From Thalassovita sp. (GTDB lineage: Bacteria; Pseudomonadota; Alphaproteobacteria; Rhodobacterales; Rhodobacteraceae): a stretch of DNA of 64,000 bases. The notes under the pieces were generated by a model. The model did no database searches. It was not told the DNA's origin and was given only the letters and a program-made list of their open reading frames with translations. This document shows positions 1 to 8,250 of this stretch, piece by piece. Numbering within the stretch: the first letter of the stretch is position 1; every line of letters starts with the position of its first letter. The translations under genes and the position numbers were made by a program. Location of the stretch: contig CP051233.1 of NCBI GenBank assembly GCA_017792425.1, positions 3,029,739-3,093,738 on the forward strand, written 5' to 3'.

Positions 1-83
1 TACCAAGCGCGTTTTCATAGGCGATTGATTACAGGCGCAGACAGGCGGATCAACCCCCGCCGTCACGATGACCCGATTTGTCA

Positions 84-1529
84 TCAATTCTTGACCGGAG
101 CAATCCGCCGCGGTTGCGTCCCCGCCCGCGTTTTCAGCGCCGCCAGCGGGTCATGGCCGGGGGCAGCCCGCAGGAACCCGTTCAGGTCCGGGTTCAGCCG
201 CGCCGCCATCCGCCCGGCCTCTATCGCCATGTCCACCTGTTCGGTTTTCAGGCGCAGCCGGGTCGGGATCTCGTTCAACTCTGTCCGGCGGTCCTGATCC
301 AGCGCGTCAAAGCTGACCAGCCCGACGAAGAATTTCACGTCCTTGCAGTTCCACCCCGCCAGTGATCCGCGCAACTTGCGCACCTGAGCCGAAGGCAGGG
401 AACATCGAAACTCCACCAAGTCCGCCTGCCATTTCTCCAGTTGCAGGCGCATCGCGTCATAGCCGGTGCGCGACGCCGCCCCCATCGACGCCCCCGCGAT
501 CCCCATCGCCAGTTGCATCCCGCCGGGGCCGCCCTTTTTCTGCGACCAGCGAAAGGTTTTTTCCGTCCCGGCATCGGCCACCAGGAACAGGAACCGCTTC
601 AGCCGCACCGCCTGTTCGGCGCTCATCGGGGCATAGCCGTTGCGGGCGCGGGCGCGTTCGATGGCCAGCCCGGTGGTGCCGAAATTGTCGGTGATTCCGC
701 CGTCCAGCAGCTTCACGTATTTCACCTTTTCCGGGTCGCCATAGCTGTCCAGCGCGGCGGCATGGGCCTTCATCGCCGCCGTCGCCTCGGGGTTGTGGCG
801 GGCGGCGGTCAGCCAGTCGGGTTCCTGATAGTCGCACTTGCCCTGGTGCGCCTCCAGCACGATCGGGGCAAACACCAGCGGAAACGCCGCCGAGGCCGCC
901 ACCGCATCGGAAATCGGCACGCCGGACAGGTCCGAACACAACGCGTCAAAGGTTTCGGGGCTGAACAGGAACGGCGTCTGGTTGGCCATGTCGCTGGCGT
1001 TGATCCACGTGGTGATGCCGCTGCGCTGGCGCAGGTCGCCAAAGGTCGCGCCGTGGAACAGCCGTTCATCCAGATAGCGCCCGAAGGTCCGCCGCCCGTT
1101 CGCCCCGCCGGACACCCCGCGCACCAGCGTCAGCGGGTTCAGCGGGCTGTTGGCCATGTATTTTTCGGCATCCGTGACCAGATAGTTTTCGCGGTAGCCC
1201 TCCAGCGCCGCCGGGCCGTGCAGCCCGAAATAGGCCGCCGTGACCGACCCGCCGGACACGCCGGTGACCAGCCGCACTTCTGACAGCACGCCGTCGGGAT
1301 CATCGGCGTTGGCGGTCTGGGCGCGCAGTTCCTCCAGCAGGCCATAGGCAAAGGCCGAGGCCCGCATCCCGCCACCCGAAAACGCCAGCCCGACATAGAC
1401 CTCGCCCTCATCGCGCGCCTGCGCCAGCGGCGCGTTCTGCCCCTCCGGCAGCGGCTGGTTGGTCGGCGCATTCACGGTGGCGCAGCCCGTCAGGATCAAG
1501 GCCGCACACAGCATTGGCAGCAGTTTCAT
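84..1529 (-). CDS. Patatin-like phospholipase lipoprotein
   Basis: Predicted 481-aa lipid-anchored acyl hydrolase. The N-terminus is a lipoprotein signal with lipobox LTGC (Cys16). The patatin fold follows: oxyanion loop SGGGMRA near residues 51-57, nucleophile elbow GVSGGS (Ser92) and the dyad aspartate in DGGITDN further on. I start at MKLLPM because GGGGAGGA lies just upstream and the lipobox follows at once. Upstream in-frame ATGs would bury the signal and run into the kinase gene. It lies 22 bp after the sensor kinase gene on the same strand, so it may be the last gene of that operon. It probably acts on phospholipids at the envelope; the substrate is unknown. Confidence 0.88.
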   Translation of the reverse strand: MKLLPMLCAALILTGCATVNAPTNQPLPEGQNAPLAQARDEGEVYVGLAFSGGGMRASAFAYGLLEELRAQTANADDPDGVLSEVRLVTGVSGGSVTAAYFGLHGPAALEGYRENYLVTDAEKYMANSPLNPLTLVRGVSGGANGRRTFGRYLDERLFHGATFGDLRQRSGITTWINASDMANQTPFLFSPETFDALCSDLSGVPISDAVAASAAFPLVFAPIVLEAHQGKCDYQEPDWLTAARHNPEATAAMKAHAAALDSYGDPEKVKYVKLLDGGITDNFGTTGLAIERARARNGYAPMSAEQAVRLKRFLFLVADAGTEKTFRWSQKKGGPGGMQLAMGIAGASMGAASRTGYDAMRLQLEKWQADLVEFRCSLPSAQVRKLRGSLAGWNCKDVKFFVGLVSFDALDQDRRTELNEIPTRLRLKTEQVDMAIEAGRMAARLNPDLNGFLRAAPGHDPLAALKTRAGTQPRRIAPVKN

Positions 1530-1551
1530 CGGTCCTCCCCAGGGCCGGTTG

Positions 1552-2898
1552 TCAGGTGTCGCCGGCAACATTAGGGAAGCTGACCCGGATCGCAAACCCC
1601 CTTGAGGTCTCGGGCAGGGACAATTTCGCGCCGTGCCGCGCAGCGATGGCCTGCACCAGCGCCAGCCCCAACCCGTGCCCCGCCTTTTCCCGGTCCCGGT
1701 CGGCGCGGGCGAAGCGGTCAAACATCCGGTTGCGCAGGTCATCGGGAATGCCGGGTCCGGTGTCACTCAGGCTCAGCACCACACGGTTGTTGCCCGCGAT
1801 CAGCGACAGGCTGATCTCATCCCCCGCGCGACAATACTTGATCGCGTTGTCCAGCAGGTTGGACAGCAGTTGCGCCAGCAGGCTGCGTTCACCCAGCACG
1901 CGCAGCCCCGGCGCGATGTCGGCGGTACAGGACAGCCCCGCGTCCTCGGCCACCGGGTCATAGAGGTCAAACACCTCTGCCACCAGCGCCGACAAATCCA
2001 CCGGCACCAATCCGGGGCGCTGGCCACTGGCGGCCTCGGCGGCGGAGATGTCCAGCAGCGCGTCGAAGATGCGGATGGTGGTACGAATCTCGGCCTGCGC
2101 GGCCTCTGCATCCGCTTGTCCCGGCAGGGCGGCCAGCCGTTGCTGGATGCGGTTCAGCGGCGTGCGCAATTCATGGGCGATGGAATCCGACAGACGGCGC
2201 GTCGCGCGGTTCAGCGCCTCGATCCGGTCCAGCATGTTGTGGACATGGTCCTGCAGGACAGCGAATTCGTCCTGAGCGGCAGGGGTTGGCAGGCGGGCCG
2301 ACAGTTCGCCCCCCGCCACCCGGTCCGCCAAGGCGTTCAGCCGCCCGATCCGGCCCAGCACCGCACGGCTGACCAGCCAACCCGCCGCCAGCGCCACCAC
2401 CGCCAACGCCAGCGCGACCCAGCCAATCAGCCGCCGCAGATCGGACAGCGTTGCCAGCACATCGGTCCGCGCATGGGCCACCAGAAACGGGAATCCCCCC
2501 GGCAGTTCCCGCGCCACCCCGACATAGGCCACACCCGCATGGGCAAAGGGCTGCGCCCCGTCCGCGGAAAACCCCGCGCCGTCACGCGCCAGCCCCTGCG
2601 GCCAGCTGTCGATATTCCCCGCCAGTTTCACGTCCCGGTCCATCAGCAGATAGATCACCTGATCGGGCGGCGTGCTGGCGACGCGAAATTCGATCGCCTG
2701 CCGCAGCGCCACGATCCGGCGCTGTTCGTAGAGCGCGGCAAAGGCATCCAGATCGGCCCGCAGCAATTCCGCCTGCCGCGCGTCCAGCGATTGCGCCGTC
2801 ACCCGGTACTGCACCGCCATCGCCGCCAGCGACAGCAGGATGATCCCCGCCGCCACCAGCAGCGTCACCCGCAGGCTGGCGGAGCGTTGCTGCCTCAT
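1552..2898 (-). CDS. Sensor histidine kinase (HAMP, HisKA, HATPase)
   Basis: Membrane sensor kinase of 448 aa. There is a transmembrane helix at about 11-30, a periplasmic sensor segment of about 120 residues, a second helix at about 156-177 and a HAMP region. The phospho-acceptor box AHELRTPLNR puts the histidine near residue 242. N, G1 (DTGPGIP) and G2 (GHGLGLAL) boxes follow in the ATPase domain. The start overlaps the end of the response regulator gene by 4 bp, so the two are translationally coupled partners. The signal sensed cannot be read from the sequence; the position between an envelope protease and a lipase suggests an envelope cue. Confidence 0.92.
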   Translation of the reverse strand: MRQQRSASLRVTLLVAAGIILLSLAAMAVQYRVTAQSLDARQAELLRADLDAFAALYEQRRIVALRQAIEFRVASTPPDQVIYLLMDRDVKLAGNIDSWPQGLARDGAGFSADGAQPFAHAGVAYVGVARELPGGFPFLVAHARTDVLATLSDLRRLIGWVALALAVVALAAGWLVSRAVLGRIGRLNALADRVAGGELSARLPTPAAQDEFAVLQDHVHNMLDRIEALNRATRRLSDSIAHELRTPLNRIQQRLAALPGQADAEAAQAEIRTTIRIFDALLDISAAEAASGQRPGLVPVDLSALVAEVFDLYDPVAEDAGLSCTADIAPGLRVLGERSLLAQLLSNLLDNAIKYCRAGDEISLSLIAGNNRVVLSLSDTGPGIPDDLRNRMFDRFARADRDREKAGHGLGLALVQAIAARHGAKLSLPETSRGFAIRVSFPNVAGDT

Positions 2899-3596
2899 CC
2901 CGGCACCTGCACCGGGTCAAAGACATAACCCTCGCCCCGCGCGGTATGGATCACCGGACGCCCCGCCGCGGTTTCCAGCTTGCGGCGCAGGCGTCCCACA
3001 TGGACATCCACCACGTTGGTCTGCGGATCGAAATGCAGGTTCCAGACGTTCTCCAGCAATTGCATTCGCGTCACCACCGCCCCGGCATTGGCCGCGAAAT
3101 AGCTCAGCAGTTTGAATTCCTTGGGAGAGATCGCCACATGCGCCGTCCCGACATGCACGGTGCGCGCCTTCATGCGGATTTCCAGATCGCCAAAGGCCAC
3201 CACGTCATTGTCCAGCGTCACCATGCTTTGCCGCCGCAACAGTGCCCGCAGCCGCGCGCGCAGTTCATCGGGGTCAAAGGGTTTCGCCAGATAATCGTCG
3301 GCGCCCTTTTCCAGCCCCTCGATCTTGTTCTGTGCCCGCCCCAGCGCCGACACCACCATGACCAGCGCCGTCGATCCCGCCGCACGGACCTTGGCGATTG
3401 CGTCCACCCCGTCGCCGCCGGGCAGCATCCTGTCGAACAGGATCACCGCATAGCCACCCTGCCCGGCCTCTGCCAGCCCGTCGGCATAGGTTTCGCGGAT
3501 CACAGGCGCGCCGCCCACGTCGCGCACCGCGTCGGCCATCGCCTTGGCAGCGACGGCGTCGTCCTCGACGATCAGGATGCGGGGGGGCTGGGTCAT
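2895..3596 (-). CDS. OmpR/PhoB-family response regulator
   Basis: DNA-binding response regulator of 233 aa. The receiver domain (about 1-120) has the acidic pair EDD at 11-13, phospho-acceptor Asp55 in ILFDRMLPG and the conserved Lys in YLAKPFD. The C-terminal winged helix (about 135-230) ends with the usual NVVDVHVGRLRRKLE pattern. It is the first gene of the pair with the kinase (4-bp overlap). It lies 21 bp downstream of the trypsin/PDZ protease gene, so protease, regulator, kinase and patatin may be one transcript. Likely targets are this operon and the divergent caspase operon, whose shared promoter region holds an inverted repeat. Confidence 0.92.
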   Translation of the reverse strand: MTQPPRILIVEDDAVAAKAMADAVRDVGGAPVIRETYADGLAEAGQGGYAVILFDRMLPGGDGVDAIAKVRAAGSTALVMVVSALGRAQNKIEGLEKGADDYLAKPFDPDELRARLRALLRRQSMVTLDNDVVAFGDLEIRMKARTVHVGTAHVAISPKEFKLLSYFAANAGAVVTRMQLLENVWNLHFDPQTNVVDVHVGRLRRKLETAAGRPVIHTARGEGYVFDPVQVPG

Positions 3597-3617
3597 GGGG
3601 TCTCCTTCGCGGACAGA

Positions 3618-4961
3618 TCAGAAGATTACGACCACGGGGTCAAGGACATTCGCGGCCCCGCCCGGACGCGGCGGGGCACCGTTGCTCCAGGGGTCCACGG
3701 TGATGTGCAGGGTGCGCCCGTTTGGGCGGCGGACCAGCAGAACCAGCGGCTGCGTGACCTTCAACGTCGCCAGCAGGTCCGGCGTCGCGGTCCGACCGTT
3801 CACCGATAGGATCACGTCGCCCTTGTCCATCCCGGCCAGGTAGGCGGGGCTGGCGGGGCTGATGACGTCCACCGTCAGCCCGTCCTCGCCCAGTTGCAGC
3901 CCCAACCGCGCCAGGTCATAGGCCCGGATGATCGCAATATCGCGCGCCGCGCCGCCATCGTCGATGGACACGCTGCGCCAGGTCAGGTCCAACATCAGCG
4001 CCAATTGCTGCCCCCCCCGCAGGACGGTCAGGGATACCACGTCCCCGCGCCGGGCCTCCAGCCCAAAGGCCAGGTCGCCCGGTTGCGCCACCGCGCCGCC
4101 GTCGACGGCCAGGATCACGTCGCCTGCCCGCAGCCCGGCGCGGTCCGACAGCCCCGACAGCGCGACATCATCCACCAGCAGCCCCGCACCCGCCTGCAGC
4201 CCCAGCGCCTGCGCAATGCGGCGGCTGATCGGCCGCGTGGTCAGGCCCAGATCCGGCACCGGCAGCAGATCACCGGCAATCGCCCGGTCGATCAGCGCCG
4301 CCGGGATGGCATAGGAAATCCCGACGAACAGGCGCGATCCATCCACGATCCGCGCATTGATGCCCAGCACCCGCCCCTGCGCATCCAGCAGCGGCCCGCC
4401 CGAACTGCCCGGATTGATCGCGGCGTCGTGCTGGATGAACCGCACCGGCACCGCGCCCAGCACCTGCCGCACCGGGGCGGACACGATGCCGCGCGTCAGC
4501 GACCATTCCACCTCCAGCGGTGCGCCCATGGCATAGACCGGCGCGCCCAGTTCAGGCAGCCCCGGCGCGGGGTCCAGCCCCGGCCCCAGCGGCGCGCCCG
4601 GCAGCTCGATCACCGCGATGTCACGCTTGTCGTCACGCAGGATCACCCGGCCCACCACCACATCGCCGCGCCGGTTGCGCAGCACCACCCGCGTGTACCG
4701 CTTCACCACATGAGCCGCCGTCACCGCCAGCCGCCCGTCCCGCCACAGCACGGCAGAGCCGAGGAACCGTTCATCGCCGTCGTCGGTGGACACCACCAGC
4801 GTTGCGTCCAGCCCGCGCTGCAACCCGTTGGCCTGCGCCCGGTCCGCCATCGCAGCCATCAGCATCACGCAAAACGCCAGCAGCGGGACCAGCCGCACCA
4901 GCGGTGCACGGCGGCGGCGGTTGAACAGCGCGTTGGCGGGATACGAAACGATGTTACGCAT
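3618..4961 (-). CDS. Secreted trypsin-like serine protease with two PDZ domains
   Basis: HtrA/DegP-like periplasmic protease of 447 aa. A basic N-terminus and hydrophobic segment (about 21-44, ending AQA) form a signal peptide or anchor. The chymotrypsin-fold triad is His84 (TAAHVV), Asp114 (RDIAVIEL) and Ser187 (NPGSSGGP). Two PDZ-like modules follow; both contain the pattern AG-(L/M)-x-x-GDVIL-x-V. I chose the ATG with AAAGGA upstream; an ATG 57 bases earlier would add an unlikely N-terminal tail. DegP orthologues usually stand alone, whereas this gene heads a two-component operon. It is therefore probably a dedicated protease, not the general one. Confidence 0.86.
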   Translation of the reverse strand: MRNIVSYPANALFNRRRRAPLVRLVPLLAFCVMLMAAMADRAQANGLQRGLDATLVVSTDDGDERFLGSAVLWRDGRLAVTAAHVVKRYTRVVLRNRRGDVVVGRVILRDDKRDIAVIELPGAPLGPGLDPAPGLPELGAPVYAMGAPLEVEWSLTRGIVSAPVRQVLGAVPVRFIQHDAAINPGSSGGPLLDAQGRVLGINARIVDGSRLFVGISYAIPAALIDRAIAGDLLPVPDLGLTTRPISRRIAQALGLQAGAGLLVDDVALSGLSDRAGLRAGDVILAVDGGAVAQPGDLAFGLEARRGDVVSLTVLRGGQQLALMLDLTWRSVSIDDGGAARDIAIIRAYDLARLGLQLGEDGLTVDVISPASPAYLAGMDKGDVILSVNGRTATPDLLATLKVTQPLVLLVRRPNGRTLHITVDPWSNGAPPRPGGAANVLDPVVVIF

Positions 4962-5016
4962 AGGATGTCCTTTCCACTCGGTCCCCCAAGCCCTAGCAAG
5001 CGTCCCGCCCGAACTC

Positions 5017-5037
5017 ACATGACAAGTCCGTTCATGT
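5017..5037. promoter_or_regulatory. Inverted repeat between protease and caspase operons
   Basis: Perfect 6-bp arms ACATGA and TCATGT are separated by 9 bases. The repeat lies in the 154-bp region between the divergent protease (starts 4961) and secreted-protein (starts 5116) genes. Position and symmetry fit an operator, perhaps for the nearby OmpR-type regulator. That assignment is inference, and OmpR-family regulators more often use direct repeats. Confidence 0.35.
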
Positions 5038-5115
5038 TTCGAAATCCGCCAGAAAGGCTTTGAATTGCGCGGCTTACCCCCGCATTATCGGGCCATTCAA
5101 AGCCGGAGTCGCTGC

Positions 5116-5751
5116 ATGTTCCCAAAATCCCTTTGCTTGGCCCTGTCACTGTCGGCGGCGCTATTTCCCCTGCCCGCGCTGGCGCAATCCCCGATCCAGA
5201 CCGCCCGCCTGTCCGCCGAACTCTATCTGGCCGGGGCGCAGCAATCGGACCCGGTGCTGATCCTGGCCGCCGCCCGGCTGCGCAAATCGCTGACCCTGCA
5301 ACAGGTGGACCGCGCCCCCGAACAGGACGGTGCGGCGGACATCAATGCCGAACAGCCCGTTGACTGGGAACAGATGCTGGACGCCGCCGCCGAACTGGCC
5401 GCCGGGGATGACGCCCTGCTGGGGTTGATCGAGGATACCCGCGCCGAACGCACCAAGGGCGTGGCGACCGGGCAGGTCTACTCCATCACCTCGATCCGCG
5501 CGGGAGGCACGGATACCTACCCGCCGCTGACCTACACCGGCGGCGACTATGCCGAGGTTTACGTCGAAGGCCAGGCCGCCACCGACCTGAACCTGTTCGT
5601 GCATGACGCCAAGGGCCGGCTGGTCTGTTCGGATACCGACATCAGCGCCATCGCCTATTGCGGCTGGCGTCCGGCGCAGTCCGAAGGCTTCACCATCATC
5701 GTCAGGAACAAGGGCGGCGCGGCCTCGTCCTATTCGCTGATCACGAACTGA
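5116..5751 (+). CDS. Secreted protein with PPC-like C-terminal beta domain
   Basis: 211-aa exported protein that I cannot assign to a named family. A clear signal peptide ends at ALA-QSP (about residue 24). The middle (about 25-110) is mostly helical and rich in Ala and Glu. The C-terminal 90 residues resemble a bacterial pre-peptidase C-terminal beta sandwich (DYAEVYVEG, DLNLFVHDAKG, EGFTIIVRN), with two Cys (VCSD, AYCGW) that could form a disulfide. The start has GGAG upstream. It ends 9 bp before the caspase-like gene, so the two are co-transcribed. It may be a substrate, inhibitor or targeting partner of that peptidase; this is inference. Confidence 0.78.
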   Translation: MFPKSLCLALSLSAALFPLPALAQSPIQTARLSAELYLAGAQQSDPVLILAAARLRKSLTLQQVDRAPEQDGAADINAEQPVDWEQMLDAAAELAAGDDALLGLIEDTRAERTKGVATGQVYSITSIRAGGTDTYPPLTYTGGDYAEVYVEGQAATDLNLFVHDAKGRLVCSDTDISAIAYCGWRPAQSEGFTIIVRNKGGAASSYSLITN

Positions 5752-5760
5752 GGCAACACC

Positions 5761-7869
5761 ATGACCCTGCTGCGCACCACCGCCCTGGCCGGGATGCTGG
5801 CCCTGACCGCCCTGCCCGGCTGGGCGCGTGAAAACCACGCCCTACTGATCGGGGCCTCGACCTACCCCGCGCTGGATGAACGGTTCTGGCTGCGCGGCCC
5901 GGCCAATGACATCAGTCTTGTCGCCACCTACCTGCAATCCAACCCCGCCGTGCCATTCGCCGCCGACAAGATCACGGTGCTGGCCGATGGCATAGAGGGC
6001 AGCCCCGCCCCCACCCTGCAAGCGATCCGCGACGGGTTTGCCCATCTGGCGCAGACGGTGCAGCCGGGTGATTTCGTCTACCTGCATTTTTCCGGCCACG
6101 GATCGCAGGCCCCGGCGTTGGACCCGTCCACCGAAACCGATGGGCTGGATGAACTGTTCCTGCCCGTGGACATCGGCCCGTGGCAGGACAGCGTCGGCAC
6201 CGTGCAGAACGCGCTGGTGGATGACGAGATCGGCCAGATGATCGACGCGATCCGCGCGCGCGGCGCCGATGTCTGGGTGGTGTTCGACAGCTGCCATTCC
6301 GGCACCGCCACCCGCGCCGCTCCCTCGATGGAGGATGAACTGCGCGAACGCAAGCTTGCGCCCAGCGCCCTTGGCATCCCCGCCGACCGCATGACCGCCG
6401 CGGAAACCACCCGCGCCCTGCCCGATCCGCACGCCGCGCCCCCCGCCGCCGTGGAATCCGCAGCCGATGACAAACCCGGCAAACTGGTCGCGTTCTTCGC
6501 CGCGCAGACCAACGAAACCACCCCGGAAAAGAACATGCCCAAGGGCGACCCGAACCGTCGGCTGCAGGGCGTGTTCACCTACACCCTGTTCCAGACGCTG
6601 GCCGAACGCCCCGGCATCACCTATCGCCAACTCGCCCAAGAGGTGCTGCGCAAGTATTCCGTCCTGAACCTCGCCCGCTCGACCCCGCTGTTCGAGGGCG
6701 ACCTGGACACGCCCGTTTTCGGCACCGGCACCGCCGGACGCATCCTGCAATGGCCCGCCACCGCCAAGGGCGACGCACTGAGCCTGCCCGCCGGTCGCCT
6801 GCACGGGCTGGCCGAGGGCGAATCCCTGATCCTTCTCGCCTCGCCCGCCGATCCCGATGACGCCGCGCTGGCCAGCTACACCGTCACCGCGCTGGACAGG
6901 TTCAGCGCCACCGCCACCACCGACACCCCGACAGACCTGCCCAAGGGTGCGGTGCTGCGCAAAACCGCCGCCGCGCTGGACCTGTCGCTGACCATCGCCC
7001 TGCCCGATGCCGGCAGCGCCCCCGCCCAGGCGCTGACCGCCGCGATCACCTGGGCGCGGGACAACGCCCGCATCGGCCCGCGCATCGCCTTTGTCCCCGC
7101 CGGGCAAGACGCCGACCTGCGCCTGGCCGTGATCCCCGACAGCCCGCGCCCCGATGCGATCTGGTTCCTGCCCGCGTCCGGCGTGGTGCAGGCGGATCAG
7201 TTCGGCGGGCTGTTCTCCATCTCGACCGCCGACAAGACCGACAGTGAACTGGCCGAGGTTCTGGCCCAGAACCTGGCCGCCATGTCCAAGGCGCTGAACC
7301 TGATGAAGGTCGGCGCCGCCACCGGCGGGCAGGCGCTGCAGGTGGACGCCGCCCTGACCCGCGCCCGGTTTGACCCGCGCGCCGAAGAGGTCGTTACCGG
7401 CAGTCACGCCGCCGTCCAGACCACCGGCGTCACCCGAATGATCCCCGACGACGTGATCGGCCTGACCCTGACCAACCCGAATGACACCCCGGTGGATTTC
7501 AACGTGCTGTACGTCGGGTCCGACTATTCCATCAGCTTCATGGGCAACGGTCGCCTGCATCCCGGCGACACGTTGACAGAGGATTTCGTGCTGGTCACCG
7601 ACACCGCCTTTGGCCGGGATCGGCTGCTGGTCATCGTGTCCCCCGCAGATGCCCAATCGGCGGTCGAGGATCTGTCCTTTCTCGAACAGCCCCCCCTGGA
7701 ACGCACCCGCGCCATCGGCGACACCCCACGCGGCCTGTCGGGCCTGCTGGACGAGGCCGGATTCGGCCAGACCACCCGCGCCGCCGTCAGCCTGTCCAGC
7801 CGCAAGAAGAAACCGGAACCCGCCCCCGCCTTCCTGCAATTCGAAATCGACACCGTACCGGGGAAGTGA
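5761..7869 (+). CDS. Secreted caspase-like (C14) cysteine peptidase
   Basis: Bacterial orthocaspase of 702 aa. A signal peptide (about 1-22, ending GWA) sends it out of the cytoplasm. The p20-like domain follows, with catalytic His113 in HFSGHGS and Cys178 in VFDSCHSGT, both in the canonical context after two beta strands. The roughly 400 residues after the peptidase domain are mixed alpha/beta and resemble the surface-associated C-terminal regions (DUF4384 type) of other bacterial caspases; I cannot assign them firmly. It is the second gene after the PPC-like protein and lies opposite a trypsin-like protease operon. Bacterial caspase homologues usually cut after Arg or Lys; the target here is unknown. 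Confidence 0.88.
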   Translation: MTLLRTTALAGMLALTALPGWARENHALLIGASTYPALDERFWLRGPANDISLVATYLQSNPAVPFAADKITVLADGIEGSPAPTLQAIRDGFAHLAQTVQPGDFVYLHFSGHGSQAPALDPSTETDGLDELFLPVDIGPWQDSVGTVQNALVDDEIGQMIDAIRARGADVWVVFDSCHSGTATRAAPSMEDELRERKLAPSALGIPADRMTAAETTRALPDPHAAPPAAVESAADDKPGKLVAFFAAQTNETTPEKNMPKGDPNRRLQGVFTYTLFQTLAERPGITYRQLAQEVLRKYSVLNLARSTPLFEGDLDTPVFGTGTAGRILQWPATAKGDALSLPAGRLHGLAEGESLILLASPADPDDAALASYTVTALDRFSATATTDTPTDLPKGAVLRKTAAALDLSLTIALPDAGSAPAQALTAAITWARDNARIGPRIAFVPAGQDADLRLAVIPDSPRPDAIWFLPASGVVQADQFGGLFSISTADKTDSELAEVLAQNLAAMSKALNLMKVGAATGGQALQVDAALTRARFDPRAEEVVTGSHAAVQTTGVTRMIPDDVIGLTLTNPNDTPVDFNVLYVGSDYSISFMGNGRLHPGDTLTEDFVLVTDTAFGRDRLLVIVSPADAQSAVEDLSFLEQPPLERTRAIGDTPRGLSGLLDEAGFGQTTRAAVSLSSRKKKPEPAPAFLQFEIDTVPGK

Positions 7870-7933
7870 CTTGTCCGTTCCTGACGCTCTGCCCGCCCCT
7901 TTGACGGGGGTGGGCGGCGCGCGGGCGGGATTT

Positions 7934-7955
7934 GGGTATTCTTGCCAAGAAAAAG
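7934..7955 (+). repeat. Dispersed intergenic motif, copy 1
   Basis: GGTATT, a short variable part, then CAAGAAAAA. It is related to copies at 14292-14313, 45037-45058, 63274-63295 and, inverted, 63454-63478. All five are intergenic, and all lie close to GC-rich or palindromic runs. Confidence 0.6.
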
Positions 7956-8083
7956 CAGCGGGCAGAGGCCGACAGGATCCGGCGCCCTGGCCGTGGACGT
8001 TCAGGGGATCCGGGTCGATGGCCGCGAAATCCCCGCGCAGTCGGAACGCTGGCAACGCAGCCTCATCATTTCCGGGCGAACTT

Positions 8084-8119
8084 GTACGGTTCACCCCCCC
8101 GACTCGTACGTCTTGACAG
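8084..8119 (+). promoter_or_regulatory. GTACG/CGTAC inverted repeat followed by TTGACAGGTT
   Basis: The arms GTACG (8084) and CGTAC (ending 8109) enclose 16 bases, and TTGACAGGTT begins three bases later. The same arrangement, one base shorter, is at 38210-38246. Matching architecture at two unrelated loci suggests a protein-binding site; TTGACA could be a -35 element for the small membrane protein at 8251. No clear -10 is visible. Confidence 0.4.
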
Positions 8120-8250
8120 GTTAGCAGCGCGTGAATGCGCCGGGCGTTCTGTTCAGAACCCGCCTTTCCACAACATGACAGCTTTCGTCATTTGAGTGCC
8201 CGTCGGCGGCGCGGTACAGTTGTATCATGTTGAAACCAAGGGATTTTCCA

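Larger units (their letters stand above)
7870..8250. other. Intergenic region with palindromic motif, no gene seen
   Basis: This 381-bp stretch follows the caspase gene. It holds a G/C-rich run, one copy of the dispersed intergenic motif at 7934-7955 and a GTACG...CGTAC inverted repeat at 8084-8109 followed by TTGACAGGTT. I see no reading frame with a convincing ribosome site. Confidence 0.5.

Noticed and set aside
1..83. Possible gene at the left edge
   Set aside because: Too short to judge; no start, stop or motif that supports a gene.
84..7869. Cytoplasmic antiphage defence system with caspase and patatin effectors
   Set aside because: The caspase, trypsin-like and patatin proteins all carry export signals, and there is no nucleotide cyclase, NTPase or reverse transcriptase nearby.
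5842..8094. Very long minus-strand open frame opposite the caspase gene
   Set aside because: Gly/Gln/Arg-rich composition without motifs is typical of antisense frames in high-GC DNA; the plus-strand protein has a signal peptide and intact catalytic motifs.
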